DNA of 11,063 nucleotides. Source: Halanaerobium sp. GTDB taxonomy: Bacteria > Bacillota > Halanaerobiia > Halanaerobiales > Halanaerobiaceae. The notes beneath the pieces were generated by a model. The model did no database searches. It saw only the letters and a program-made list of their open reading frames with translations, and was not told the DNA's origin. The stretch spans positions 1 to 11,063 of the forward strand of contig QBLP01000044.1 in NCBI GenBank assembly GCA_003070825.1, in the 5' to 3' direction. Shown one piece after another: positions 1-6,757 of the stretch. The position numbers and the translations under genes were made by a program. How positions within the stretch are numbered: position 1 is the stretch's first letter; the number at the start of each line of letters is the position of its first letter.

Positions 1-219
1 AAAATTTATTCTAGAGAACTTTTAGATCTATTATTTATAGAATTTTATACAAAAATATCCTATATCCAGCAGGGGCTGGGGGTAACTCGTAAAACTGCAT
101 CTAATTATCTTTCTAGCCTGGAAAGTAAAGGGTTTTTAAGCTCTGAAAAATTAGGCAGAGAAAAAATTTATAAAAATATAAGATTATTTGAACTTATTAA
201 AAAGATGAATCAAAAATAA
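1..219 (+). CDS. Fic family protein, C-terminal fragment (cut by window edge)
   Basis: Frame 1 is open from the window edge to TAA at 217-219 and gives 72 residues. The visible part contains YSRELLDLLF, then YTKISYIQQGLGVTRKTASNYL, then a LESKGFL turn and GREKIYKN. This matches the winged-helix domain that closes many bacterial Fic/DOC proteins, in which the pattern 'tRkTAsnYLs.Le..G.L...k.GRekiY' recurs. The catalytic Fic domain (HPFxxGNGR motif), which transfers AMP or another nucleotide to a target protein, would lie upstream outside the window and cannot be checked. The winged helix probably binds DNA or a partner. The gene ends 18 nt before the TPR gene, so the two are probably cotranscribed. 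A plain wHTH regulator is the main alternative. The family call is from recognition of the pattern, not a search. Confidence 0.72.
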   Translation, partial: KIYSRELLDLLFIEFYTKISYIQQGLGVTRKTASNYLSSLESKGFLSSEKLGREKIYKNIRLFELIKKMNQK

Positions 220-237
220 TAAACAAAGGATGATAAA

Positions 238-897
238 ATGCTGAATAAAATCAAAGGATTTTTTCAAAAAATGAAGGACAAAAAGGCTTTTAAAGCAGGA
301 ATTAAAAAATTGGATAACGGTTATTATAAAGAAGCATCAAAAATCTTACTGCCGCTGAAGGACAGTCCCCATCTCAATCAGGAAATGCTCTATTTTAATC
401 TGGCCGGAGCTCTAATTGGCCAGGATAAATTAAATAAGGGAGAAAAATACTTAAAAAAAGCAATTGAGATTGAAGCTGAGCAGGATTATCTCTGGGCCAC
501 CCTGGCTGAGGTAAATATTCTGCAGGAAAAGTGGGAGAGTGCTGAGAAGGCAATTAAAAAAGCGCTGAAGCTGGAGCCGGAAAAGAAAATTTACCAGACT
601 AAAAAAGATGTAATCTGCGGCAGTGAAGAATTAAAGGAGAACTATTTAGAATATTTTAAGCTGCTTAAAGAATCGATTGAAGAACAGAAGCAGGAAAACT
701 GGAAAAAGGCAGTTGAACTGCTGGTTAAAGCAGTAGAATATTATGATAAAACTGGCTATGTCTTCAATCAGATCGGTGCTATTTATAATAATAATCTGGG
801 CAATAAAGAGCTGGCAGCAGAGTTTTTCAAAAAAGCAATCGAAAGAGAGCCCGAAAATGAGGTCTTTAAACGCAATTTGAAACAGGTTTTAAGATAG
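238..897 (+). CDS. TPR-repeat protein
   Basis: This 219-residue protein has no signal peptide or membrane segment, so it is probably cytosolic. It starts at ATG 238 behind an AAAGGATG ribosome binding site. After a Lys-rich N-terminus (about residues 1-20), it shows degenerate tetratricopeptide repeats: around 21-50 (GYYKEASKILLPL), 51-80 (LAGALIGQDKLNKGEKYLKKAIE), 84-114 (LWATLAEVNILQEKWESAEK, then AIKKALKLEP), and near the C-terminus about 175-210 (NQIGAIYNNNLGNKELAAEF, then FKKAIEREPEN). TPRs are protein-protein interaction scaffolds, so no enzymatic activity is predicted. The gene is close behind the Fic-type gene and may belong to its transcript, but TPR proteins are too generic to fix a role. 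It ends in TAG, and a hairpin lies about 30 nt downstream. Confidence 0.8.
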   Translation: MLNKIKGFFQKMKDKKAFKAGIKKLDNGYYKEASKILLPLKDSPHLNQEMLYFNLAGALIGQDKLNKGEKYLKKAIEIEAEQDYLWATLAEVNILQEKWESAEKAIKKALKLEPEKKIYQTKKDVICGSEELKENYLEYFKLLKESIEEQKQENWKKAVELLVKAVEYYDKTGYVFNQIGAIYNNNLGNKELAAEFFKKAIEREPENEVFKRNLKQVLR

Positions 898-929
898 GTC
901 AATAAATAGACAGATATCTGCATTAAAGA

Positions 930-956
930 GTAGGCTTAATGATGCTTTGAGCCTAC
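930..956. other. Hairpin between the TPR gene and abiEi
   Basis: GTAGGCT (930-936) pairs with AGCCTAC (950-956). The stem extends inward by one G-U and two A-U pairs, giving about 10 pairs around a 7-nt loop (940-946). It sits 32 nt after the TPR stop codon and just upstream of the abiE promoter. No U-run follows on the + strand (AAAGAAG comes next), so it is not a canonical intrinsic terminator. It may be a weak 3' end or processing structure for the Fic-TPR transcript, or an upstream regulatory site for the AbiE promoter. Confidence 0.45.
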
Positions 957-974
957 AAAGAAGTGCAAATTTTG

Positions 975-1003
975 TTGATAATTAGGTTAAAAAGGAGTAT
1001 AAT
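975..1003 (+). promoter_or_regulatory. Sigma-A promoter of the abiE operon
   Basis: TTGATA at 975-980 and TATAAT at 998-1003 are separated by exactly 17 nt, close to the consensus housekeeping promoter. The predicted start of transcription is near 1010, giving a leader of roughly 60 nt before abiEi at 1073. No other pair of boxes in this gap is as good, although two more TATAAT strings occur at 1038-1043 and 1048-1053 without recognisable -35 boxes. Confidence 0.75.
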
Positions 1004-1023
1004 TAACATAGATGAACAAATCG

Positions 1024-1048
1024 ACTGTAATTTTATTTATAATACAGT
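1024..1048. promoter_or_regulatory. Candidate AbiEi operator (inverted repeat)
   Basis: ACTGTA (1024-1029) and TACAGT (1043-1048) form a 6-bp inverted repeat with a 13-bp AT-rich spacer, so the arm centres are about two helical turns apart (19 bp). It lies in the leader between the predicted transcription start and the abiEi ribosome binding site. AbiEi antitoxins are known to repress their own operon by binding inverted repeats, so this is a plausible autoregulatory site. The arms are short, and in DNA this AT-rich such a repeat can occur by chance. Confidence 0.35.
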
Positions 1049-1072
1049 ATAATAGTTCAAGGAGGTGAGAAA

Positions 1073-1678
1073 ATGAATCCGGAAACAAAATACCGAATTA
1101 AGAAGTTTTTTTATGAAAATAAAGGTTATCTTCATGCTAAAGATTTAACTGAAAAAGGTATTCATCGAAAATATCTAAGTGATCTTTTAGAAAATGAAGA
1201 AGTTATAAAGTTGAAAAGGGGCCTATATAAATGGAATGATGAGAAATTTAATTCTCTGAATGAATTGATCGATGTAGCTATGATAATTCCTGATGGGGTC
1301 GTATGTCTTGCCTCCGCTCTTTCGTATTATGAGCTTACAACTTATAGTCCGCTCGAATATCAGATAGCAATTCCCAATCAAAAAAAAATAAAAAGTGTAA
1401 GTTATCCGCCGATTAATTTATATTATTTTTCTAAAAAGTATTATCAGAATGGTATTAAAGAAGAAAAAATAGATGAGTATGAGATTAAGATTTATGATAT
1501 TGAAAAAAGTCTTTCTGATTCTTTTCGGTATAGTTATGAAATTCCTAAAGACATTTTAATTGAAAGTTTAAAAGAGTATCTATCTCGTTCAGATAAAAAT
1601 ATAAATAAATTGATGAATTATGCAAGTGGGACTTCAGCCGAAAAGAAACTGACAAAATATTTGGAGGTTTTGGTATGA
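1073..1678 (+). CDS. abiEi: AbiEi-type antitoxin / operon repressor
   Basis: This 201-residue protein is the predicted antitoxin of a type IV AbiE system. The N-terminal 55 residues form a winged helix-turn-helix of the AbiEi type (KFFYENKGYLHAKDLTEKGI, then KYLSDLLENEEVIKLKRGLY). A C-terminal domain follows with the family pattern 'VCLASALSYYELT' and then IYDIEKSLSDSFRY. In this family the antitoxin does not bind the toxin; the N-terminal domain represses the operon and the C-terminal domain counteracts toxicity. Start ATG 1073 follows AAGGAGGTGA (1059-1068), a near-perfect anti-Shine-Dalgarno match. The stop overlaps the next start by 4 nt (ATGA), indicating translational coupling. Codon use is more AT-rich (TTA/TTG, few CTG) than in the SNF2 and TPR genes, consistent with acquisition by transfer. 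Confidence 0.88.
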   Translation: MNPETKYRIKKFFYENKGYLHAKDLTEKGIHRKYLSDLLENEEVIKLKRGLYKWNDEKFNSLNELIDVAMIIPDGVVCLASALSYYELTTYSPLEYQIAIPNQKKIKSVSYPPINLYYFSKKYYQNGIKEEKIDEYEIKIYDIEKSLSDSFRYSYEIPKDILIESLKEYLSRSDKNINKLMNYASGTSAEKKLTKYLEVLV

Positions 1679-2580
1679 GCAAAAATATTGCGGCTTCAGT
1701 AATGGGAAGATTAAAAAACATCTCAAAAGAATTGAATATACCATTTAATCTGGCTATGCAGTTATATGCACAGGAAAGATTTCTATATAGGCTTTCGAAG
1801 TCAGAATATAAAGATAATTTTTTGCTTAAAGGTGGCTTATTGCTTTATTCGATGGATCAATTTAAGGGAAGACCTACAAAAGACATAGACTTTTTATTAA
1901 AAAACCAGAATAATAATCCAAACAATATTAAAAAGATCATAAAAAAGATTATAAAAATTGAAGTTGAAGACGGAATTTCTTTTGATCTTAATAAAATAAA
2001 GAGTCAATCAATAACTGAAGGAGCAGATTATAAGGGTCAGAGGATTAAGATCGTTGCTTTGATTGGAAATGCTAGAGTGCATCTACAAATAGATATAGGA
2101 TTTGGAGATGTAGTTGTACCTGAACCTGTAAAAATAAAATATCCTGAGCTGTTAGATTTTGATGGGCCAGAAATTACTGCCTATTCTTTAGAAACTGTAA
2201 TTGCAGAAAAATTTGATGCAATGATTTCCCTTGCTTTGTTGAATTCAAGGATGAAAGATTTTTATGATATTTTTCAATTGATGTTTAAGAAGAAATATGA
2301 GTCAGAGGTTTTGAAAAAATCCATTAAGGAAACATTAAAAAAAAGAAATACTAAATTAGATTCAGATTTGCTTGTCTTTTCTGAGAGATTTAAAAATGAT
2401 CCTCAAAAAAATAAACAGTGGCAGTTATTTTTAAAAAGAATTAAAAAGGATAATTTATCTTTTGATTTTGTTGTTAATAATATAGAAAAGTTTTTGAGAC
2501 CAATTTATAATTCTATCCTAAGTGAAATAGAAATCAACTCCACCTGGGATCCAGAAAAGCTCCGCTGGTTTGAAAAATAA
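1675..2580 (+). CDS. abiEii: AbiEii-type nucleotidyltransferase toxin
   Basis: This 301-residue protein is the predicted toxin of the AbiE pair, from the DUF1814/AbiEii nucleotidyltransferase-like family. The four family motifs are visible: GG at 53-54 (LLKGGLLLY), a D-x-D metal site at 70/72 (RPTKDIDFLL), E178-K179-F180-D181, and RMKDFYD at 192-198. Full length and intact motifs suggest a working enzyme. Relatives were described as GTP-binding growth inhibitors, and mycobacterial MenT relatives add nucleotides to tRNA 3' ends; the substrate here cannot be read from sequence. The gene overlaps abiEi by 4 nt and has no promoter of its own. It ends 23 nt before the promoter of the next toxin-antitoxin pair. 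Composition is strongly AT/Lys-rich like abiEi, so the two probably arrived together. Confidence 0.9.
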   Translation: MSKNIAASVMGRLKNISKELNIPFNLAMQLYAQERFLYRLSKSEYKDNFLLKGGLLLYSMDQFKGRPTKDIDFLLKNQNNNPNNIKKIIKKIIKIEVEDGISFDLNKIKSQSITEGADYKGQRIKIVALIGNARVHLQIDIGFGDVVVPEPVKIKYPELLDFDGPEITAYSLETVIAEKFDAMISLALLNSRMKDFYDIFQLMFKKKYESEVLKKSIKETLKKRNTKLDSDLLVFSERFKNDPQKNKQWQLFLKRIKKDNLSFDFVVNNIEKFLRPIYNSILSEIEINSTWDPEKLRWFEK

Positions 2581-2603
2581 GCCAGGATTTTTCCTGATTA
2601 TCA

Positions 2604-2632
2604 TTGTTCTACCCGACTAAATATAATATAAT
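2604..2632 (+). promoter_or_regulatory. Sigma-A promoter of mntA-hepT
   Basis: TTGTTC at 2604-2609 and TATAAT at 2627-2632 have a 17-nt spacer. A second overlapping TATAAT lies at 2622-2627. The predicted transcription start is about 2639, which leaves a leader of about 25 nt before the mntA ATG at 2664. The -35 box coincides with an upstream in-frame TTG that could be mistaken for the mntA start. Its position between abiEii and mntA means the second toxin-antitoxin pair can be transcribed independently of the first. Confidence 0.65.
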
Positions 2633-2663
2633 GGAATATAGACCTAAATTGGAGGCCGAAAAA

Positions 2664-3056
2664 ATGAAAGTTGACTTCGAAGCAGTAAAATCATTTTTAA
2701 TAGAAGAGCTGCAGGCTGAATTGATTTATCTTTTTGGCTCATATGCAAAGGGCAAAGAGCGACCGGATAGTGACCTGGACCTGGCATTTTTAAGCTCCAA
2801 AGAGATAGATGATTATCAGCGTTTTTTAACAGCCCAAAAACTGGCTTCCAAATTAAATATTGAGGTTGATTTGATTGATCTGAAAAAAGCCTCTACAGTT
2901 TTTAAGGCTCAGATTATTCAGGGGAAGCTGCTTTATGCTGAAGATGAAAAGCAGCAACAGGAATTTGAAATGCTGACATTAAAAAAATATGCTCGTCTAA
3001 ATGAAGAGCGAAAAGAAATAATAGATAAAATTGAAAGAGGTGCTGAGAATGGATGA
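2664..3056 (+). CDS. mntA: MNT-domain antitoxin (minimal nucleotidyltransferase)
   Basis: This 130-residue protein has a minimal nucleotidyltransferase fold with the full signature G25-S26-x10-D37-x-D39 (GSYAKGKERPDSDLDL) and a likely third metal ligand, D69 in EVDLIDL. Relatives paired with HEPN proteins are antitoxins that neutralise the toxin by adding AMP groups to a tyrosine near its active site. Start ATG 2664 is chosen because GGAGG (2651-2655) sits 8 nt upstream. A longer reading from TTG 2604 would begin inside the promoter and lacks a ribosome binding site. The last 8 nt overlap hepT, so translation is probably coupled. The Lys/Glu-rich tail (about 95-130) is probably helical and may contact the toxin. 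Confidence 0.9.
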   Translation: MKVDFEAVKSFLIEELQAELIYLFGSYAKGKERPDSDLDLAFLSSKEIDDYQRFLTAQKLASKLNIEVDLIDLKKASTVFKAQIIQGKLLYAEDEKQQQEFEMLTLKKYARLNEERKEIIDKIERGAENG

Positions 3057-3465
3057 TATTTTGATTAATAAGAATCAAACAGTTAAGCGCTGTCTTGAAA
3101 GGATTAATGAGGAATATCAGGGTGATCCTACAAATCTTGAAAACTATACAAAACAGGATTCGATTATTTTAAATATTCAGCGTCTCTCAGAAGCTGCAAT
3201 TGATATTGCGATGCATATTGTAGCAGAAAAGAATCTTGGAGTGCCTCAAAATAGTCGCGAAGCCTTTGAACTGCTGACTCAAAATAAATTGATCAGTGAA
3301 GAGATGGCAGATAAATTGAAAGCTATGGTCGGTTTTAGAAATATTGCAGTCCATGAATACCAGAAGTTGAATCTGAAAATTGTAGAGGCAATAATAGAGA
3401 ATGAAATTGAGGAAATTAAAGACTTTTCTCAAAAGATGCTTCAAAAAATGGCAGAAAATAATTAG
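3049..3465 (+). CDS. hepT: HEPN-domain toxin (HepT / DUF86, predicted RNase)
   Basis: This 138-residue all-helical HEPN protein carries the DUF86 catalytic motif R97-x4-H102-x-Y104 (RNIAVHEY), typical of HepT ribonuclease toxins. R and H form the RNase site in the dimer, and the tyrosine is the residue that MntA partners adenylylate. From memory, the modified residue in the Shewanella system is also Tyr104. All key residues are present, so an active toxin is expected. Start ATG 3049 follows GAAAGAGG (3033-3040) with 8-nt spacing; an earlier TTG at 3031 overlaps that site and is rejected. The gene overlaps mntA by 8 nt and ends in TAG, 19 nt before the SNF2 helicase, suggesting one operon. Confidence 0.9.
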   Translation: MDDILINKNQTVKRCLERINEEYQGDPTNLENYTKQDSIILNIQRLSEAAIDIAMHIVAEKNLGVPQNSREAFELLTQNKLISEEMADKLKAMVGFRNIAVHEYQKLNLKIVEAIIENEIEEIKDFSQKMLQKMAENN

Positions 3466-3484
3466 CGATACAGGAGCTGAAAGA

Positions 3485-6400
3485 ATGAGCAGGGATTTTA
3501 TTAAAAATTTAGTATCCAATAAAATATACAGACGCGGGATTAATTACTACAATCAGGGGCGAGTTCTGCAGTACAGAATCAATAAACTTGAGCCCAATCT
3601 CTATCAGATTTCTGCCCAGGTTTCCGGCTCGAGGCGCTATCAAGTAAATTCGGAAATCAGACTGCACGAAGACAGCCTGGAATTGGAAAGCAGCTGTGAC
3701 TGTCCTTACGACTGGGAAGAATACTGCAAACATGAGGTAGCAGTGCTGACTAAATTTATGGAAGAAGATTTTCGCTCGCCCAAGGTCAGCTATGAGCCGC
3801 AGTTTGAGGAAGAGGAAATATCGGAACTTAGATTTTCCAGTCAAGAATCTGACTTTGACATTGTGGAGCAGCGAATTGCTGACCGCAGTTTTAATAATTT
3901 GCTGGAAATAACTAAAAATTATGATCAGAGTGAGCTGCCGAAGCTGGAATACAGTGTTAAAGGGATTTTAAATCAGGCTCTGAAAAACTTTAAGCTGATT
4001 TTTGATTCCAATTATCTCAGCCAGCAGCAGCTTGAAGAAGTTGTAAATTCCTTGAATGATGATTACGATTATGTTTATTATCGTGACGGCCTGCTGCAGA
4101 AATATTTCTACGGTGAGGAACTTAAGCTTTTAGAAGAACTGTCAGCTTTGAGAAAAAGTAAAGGGCGGGGCAGTTCGCTCTTATTAAATAAAAATCAAGA
4201 AAACCTGAATTTTCTGCTGGAGCTAAGCCAGAAATTTAAATTGGAGCTGGAGGAAAATGGAGTTACAGTTAAAAAAGGAAAAACTCTGCAGCCGGAGCTT
4301 AAGCTCAGTGGTGATTTAGAAGAAATAAAAGTTGAATTGAAGGATAATGACTTTCCGATTTATCAGGGGAGTGAAGACCAGTGCCGCTGGACTCTAATCG
4401 GCAATAAAATTCATAAAGTTGATTTCTATAATTTTGATGAACTGCCGACCAGTTTTTTAATTCCTGCCCAAAAACAGGGAGAATTTTTATTTGAAATCCT
4501 GCCGACTCTAGAGAAAAATCTTAAACTCGAGACTGCAGAAGAACTGCAGCAGTATGAGTTAATCAAAGAAGGTCCGCTGGTTAATTTAAAGCTTGATTAC
4601 AAAAAGCAGCAGATTAGCTGTGAGCTGGAGGTTGAATTTGCAGGTGAAAAATACAGCAACACAGAGCTTTTAGGGCTGGATACTGATAAAAACATTTATA
4701 AAAAAGATGAAAATGATCCTCAGCTCTGGCACGGGCGGGACAATAAGGCCCTGGCAGAAGTGATTGACTTTCTGGATGAATATAATTTTAAGGTTCGGCC
4801 CGAGCATTTTATCATCAAAGATAATGCCGATATTCAGGAGTTCATCACTGATGGGATGACTCATCTGCCTGAGGATTGGAATGTTGAAAGCAGTGAGAGC
4901 TTTGATCAGATTGAGATTAAGGAAGTCAAGCTGGAGCCGATTGTCGAAATTGATGACAGTGAGGGGATAAACTGGTTTGATTTTTCGATCAGCTATAATC
5001 TTGGAGGCAAAACTTACAGCCGCCAGGAGCTGCAGCAGCTGATCTCCTATAATAAAAAGGGAGAGGCCTATATTAAACTCGACAATCAGTACTTTATTTT
5101 AGAAAGTGGGGCTGAAGAAGAAAAGGTTGAGCAGATGCTTGATGATGCAGAAGCCCGAGATGAAGGTTATCGTGCTCCCTATCACAACCTCTTATATTAT
5201 AAAAATCTGGTTGAAAAAAGTGGGATTCATTTCAAAGGTAATAAAGTTTTTAATGAGCTGGAATCAGAAATTAGTGGGACTAATGTGGTCAAGAAAAGAG
5301 AGATTCCGACTGAAGTCGAGGATAAACTGCGTGATTATCAGAAAAACGGTTATCACTGGCTGCGCTTTCTGCATAAATATCACTTCGGCGGCATTCTGGC
5401 TGATGACATGGGACTCGGTAAAACTCTACAGATGCTGACCCTTCTAAAGAGTTTAAAGCCTAAAAAGCCAGCTCTGGTGCTCTGTCCCCGGACTTTAATC
5501 TATAACTGGCAGGAAGAGTCAGATAAGTTTTTTGCTGATTTAAAAACTCTTGTTTACTATGGAACTCCGGCTGAAAGGGTAGAGATGCGTAAAGATTTCA
5601 GCGATTATGACCTGATTATTTCTTCCTATTCAACAATCAGCAGAGATGTAGAGGAATTAAATGCTGAGGGAAAAGTTTTTTCGATTTCAATTTTAGATGA
5701 AGCTCAGCATATTAAAAATCACCGCACCAAAAGAGCAAAAGCTGTTAAAAATATTGAGGCTGAATCAAGGCTGGCCCTGACTGGAACTCCACTTGAGAAT
5801 TCAATTGAAGAGCTCTGGTCAATTTTTGACTATTTGATGCCCGGCTACCTCGGAAACTACAGCTATTTTAGAAACAATTTTATCACCCCGATCAGCAAAA
5901 ATAATGAGAAAGAAAAGTTAAAGGAATTAAAGGAAAGAGTTGCTCCCTTTATTCTTCGTCGGCGCAAAGAAGAGGTTTTAAAAGAGCTGCCGGAAAAAAT
6001 TATTAATGTTCATCCGGTCAGTATGACCCAACTTCAGGAAGACAGCTATCAGACAGTACTTGCTGAAGTACGAGGTGAGCTGGAAGAGACAGTTGCCGAA
6101 AAAGGTTTTAATCGATCCCGGATTAATGTGCTGGCAGCACTGACAAAACTCAGACAGATCTGCAATCATCCTTCACTGGTGCTCGGGGATGAAGGTACGG
6201 CTCATAATTCCGGTAAACTGGAGGCCCTGCGGGAGCTGCTCAGTGATGCGCTAAGTGGCGGCCACAAGTTGATCATCTTCAGTCAGTTTGTAAAAATGCT
6301 AAAATTGATCAGAAATGATCTAGACCAGCAGGGAATTAATTACAGATATCTCGACGGCTCGACCCGCAACCGAATGGATAAGGTGAGGGAGTTCAACAAT

Positions 6401-6721
6401 GACCCGGAGATCGATGTTTTTTTAATCAGTCTTAAAGCGGGGGGAGTTGGCTTAAATCTGACTGCAGCCGATATGGTGGTTCATGTTGACCCCTGGTGGA
6501 ATCCGATGGTCGAAAGACAGGCCACAGATCGCGCCCACCGCCTCGGCCAGGAAAATCGGGTGATGGTATATAAAATGATTACCCGGGGTACTGTAGAAGA
6601 GAAAATGCTCAAACTGCAGCAGCGCAAGCAGGATCTATTTGATAATGTAATTGAGAATAATGTAAATCCGATCAAGGCGATCAGCTGGGAAGATATTCAG
6701 GATTTACTGGCCTATAAATAA
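3485..6721 (+). CDS. SWIM zinc-finger SNF2-family helicase/ATPase
   Basis: This 1078-residue protein is an ATP-dependent double-stranded DNA translocase/remodeller of the bacterial SNF2 family. A SWIM zinc finger lies near the N-terminus (C71-x-C73-x7-C81-x-H83), followed by about 500 acidic residues corresponding to the bacterial SNF2-associated region. The two RecA-like lobes start near residue 610. Motif I is DDMGLGKT (640-647), motif II DEAQ (738-741), motif III LTGTP (from 765), motif IV IIFSQF, motif V KAGGVGLNLT, and motif VI QATDRAHRLGQ (1012-1022). All are intact. Start ATG 3485 has AGGAG (3472-3476) 8 nt upstream; an in-frame start at 3401 inside hepT lacks such a site. Stand-alone relatives are common in Firmicutes and their role is poorly known, while SNF2 proteins also occur in phage-defence operons. 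Being 19 nt behind hepT suggests cotranscription with the toxin-antitoxin pair, but not necessarily shared function. Confidence 0.93.
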   Translation: MSRDFIKNLVSNKIYRRGINYYNQGRVLQYRINKLEPNLYQISAQVSGSRRYQVNSEIRLHEDSLELESSCDCPYDWEEYCKHEVAVLTKFMEEDFRSPKVSYEPQFEEEEISELRFSSQESDFDIVEQRIADRSFNNLLEITKNYDQSELPKLEYSVKGILNQALKNFKLIFDSNYLSQQQLEEVVNSLNDDYDYVYYRDGLLQKYFYGEELKLLEELSALRKSKGRGSSLLLNKNQENLNFLLELSQKFKLELEENGVTVKKGKTLQPELKLSGDLEEIKVELKDNDFPIYQGSEDQCRWTLIGNKIHKVDFYNFDELPTSFLIPAQKQGEFLFEILPTLEKNLKLETAEELQQYELIKEGPLVNLKLDYKKQQISCELEVEFAGEKYSNTELLGLDTDKNIYKKDENDPQLWHGRDNKALAEVIDFLDEYNFKVRPEHFIIKDNADIQEFITDGMTHLPEDWNVESSESFDQIEIKEVKLEPIVEIDDSEGINWFDFSISYNLGGKTYSRQELQQLISYNKKGEAYIKLDNQYFILESGAEEEKVEQMLDDAEARDEGYRAPYHNLLYYKNLVEKSGIHFKGNKVFNELESEISGTNVVKKREIPTEVEDKLRDYQKNGYHWLRFLHKYHFGGILADDMGLGKTLQMLTLLKSLKPKKPALVLCPRTLIYNWQEESDKFFADLKTLVYYGTPAERVEMRKDFSDYDLIISSYSTISRDVEELNAEGKVFSISILDEAQHIKNHRTKRAKAVKNIEAESRLALTGTPLENSIEELWSIFDYLMPGYLGNYSYFRNNFITPISKNNEKEKLKELKERVAPFILRRRKEEVLKELPEKIINVHPVSMTQLQEDSYQTVLAEVRGELEETVAEKGFNRSRINVLAALTKLRQICNHPSLVLGDEGTAHNSGKLEALRELLSDALSGGHKLIIFSQFVKMLKLIRNDLDQQGINYRYLDGSTRNRMDKVREFNNDPEIDVFLISLKAGGVGLNLTAADMVVHVDPWWNPMVERQATDRAHRLGQENRVMVYKMITRGTVEEKMLKLQQRKQDLFDNVIENNVNPIKAISWEDIQDLLAYK

Positions 6722-6757
6722 CTGCTTTATAAATAAAACTAATGAGGAGCGCAGAAT

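Noticed and set aside
2583..2596. CAGGA-TTTT-TCCTG hairpin after abiEii as a terminator
   Set aside because: The stem is only 5 bp, it is not followed by a T-run, and it lies directly against the next promoter; too weak to call.
2604..2663. N-terminal extension of mntA from TTG 2604
   Set aside because: The codons overlap the -35 and -10 boxes of the mntA promoter and lack a ribosome binding site, while ATG 2664 has GGAGG at ideal spacing.
3401..3484. N-terminal extension of the SNF2 gene into hepT
   Set aside because: No ribosome binding site precedes it, the residues are just Lys-rich out-of-frame hepT sequence, and ATG 3485 has AGGAG 8 nt upstream.
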